DNA from: Nannocystis sp.
GTDB taxonomy: Bacteria > Myxococcota_A > Polyangia > Nannocystales > Nannocystaceae
Direction of reading: 5' to 3'
DNA: 64,000 nt
Assembly: GCA_016712315.1 (NCBI GenBank)
Contig: JADJRG010000013.1
Location: 310,001-374,000 of the forward strand
The notes beneath the pieces are model-generated. The model did no database searches. It saw nothing but the letters and a program-made list of their open reading frames with translations, and was not told the DNA's origin. Every line of letters begins with the position of its first letter. The first letter of the stretch is position 1. Positions 63,847 to 64,000 of this stretch are shown one piece after another. The position numbers were made by a program, and so were the translations under genes.

Positions 63847-64000
63847 GGTCGCGTCTCCTCCTCTGGGAATCTCCCACGACGAAGATAGGCGCCCCGTCGC
63901 CGCCGATCGTCCGCACGTTTTGCTCTGCGTCGCGCAAGGATCACCGGCCCGCCGCGACGCGCGTCCACGCGCCGATCTGCGGCTCCTCGGAAAAAAGAAC

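Overview
The window looks like a chromosome segment from a predatory delta-type bacterium of the Myxococcota, most like the Nannocystaceae. The signs are very high GC coding DNA, four proteins with MYXO-CTERM-like tails (Cys pair, hydrophobic helix, Arg run), many lipoproteins with long Thr/Ser/Asp/Gly linkers, Cys-rich DUF4215-type repeats, FG-GAP and RCC1 surface proteins, and several Ser/Thr kinases and adenylate cyclases. The family names below come from reading motifs; no search was run.

Layout. 1-11.4 kb: an OPT transporter with a partial membrane partner, a PLL-like lectin with a glycine-zipper segment beside a cyanobactin-type subtilase, three MYXO-CTERM surface proteins, and a soluble adenylate cyclase. 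11.4-34.3 kb: the most striking region. The C-terminal half of a Ser/Thr kinase (11358-13787) and the N-terminal half of a kinase (33725-34348) lie on the same strand, in the order expected of one gene, about 20 kb apart. Both are cut at the same three codons of the catalytic loop (HRD-Phe-Lys-Pro). A 14-bp near-identical repeat sits at both cuts, and the C-terminus of a tyrosine recombinase lies about 35 bp inside the left cut. I read this as an old integrative element inserted in a kinase gene. Inside it are intact genes (DUF4215 lipoprotein, GAD-like immunity-type protein, D-aminoacylase-like hydrolase, SDR, RCC1 lipoprotein, radical SAM/SPASM enzyme, N6-adenine methyltransferase, a low-GC HExxH lipoprotein, SNF2 helicase, DUF1801). 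They are mixed with truncated or frameshifted fragments (VOC-integrase chimera, Cys-rich protein, PIN toxin, ferritin-like, CARDB-like, FG-GAP, catalase), two related hairpins and two pairs of dispersed repeats.

34.5-64 kb: ordinary but lineage-rich chromosome. It holds a vWA lipoprotein, a receptor-like Ser/Thr kinase coupled to a Cys-rich lipoprotein, and a GGGP-synthase-family enzyme translationally coupled to a membrane adenylate cyclase. A HEAT-like protein, a universal stress protein and a CoA-transferase form an operon. Then come a SUKH protein, FabH, a large M36-like MYXO-CTERM protease and a lipoprotein/membrane protein/M61 protease operon. The right end holds a metallo-hydrolase-like protein, a B12-binding radical SAM enzyme, a histone-H1-like Lys/Ala/Pro tail fused to a repeat domain and coupled to a Lon-like protease, and a gamma carbonic anhydrase.

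No rRNA, tRNA, CRISPR array or replication origin was recognised. Several starts use GTG and overlap the preceding stop, so translational coupling is common. Kinase/cyclase signalling genes and exported cell-surface proteins dominate the gene content.
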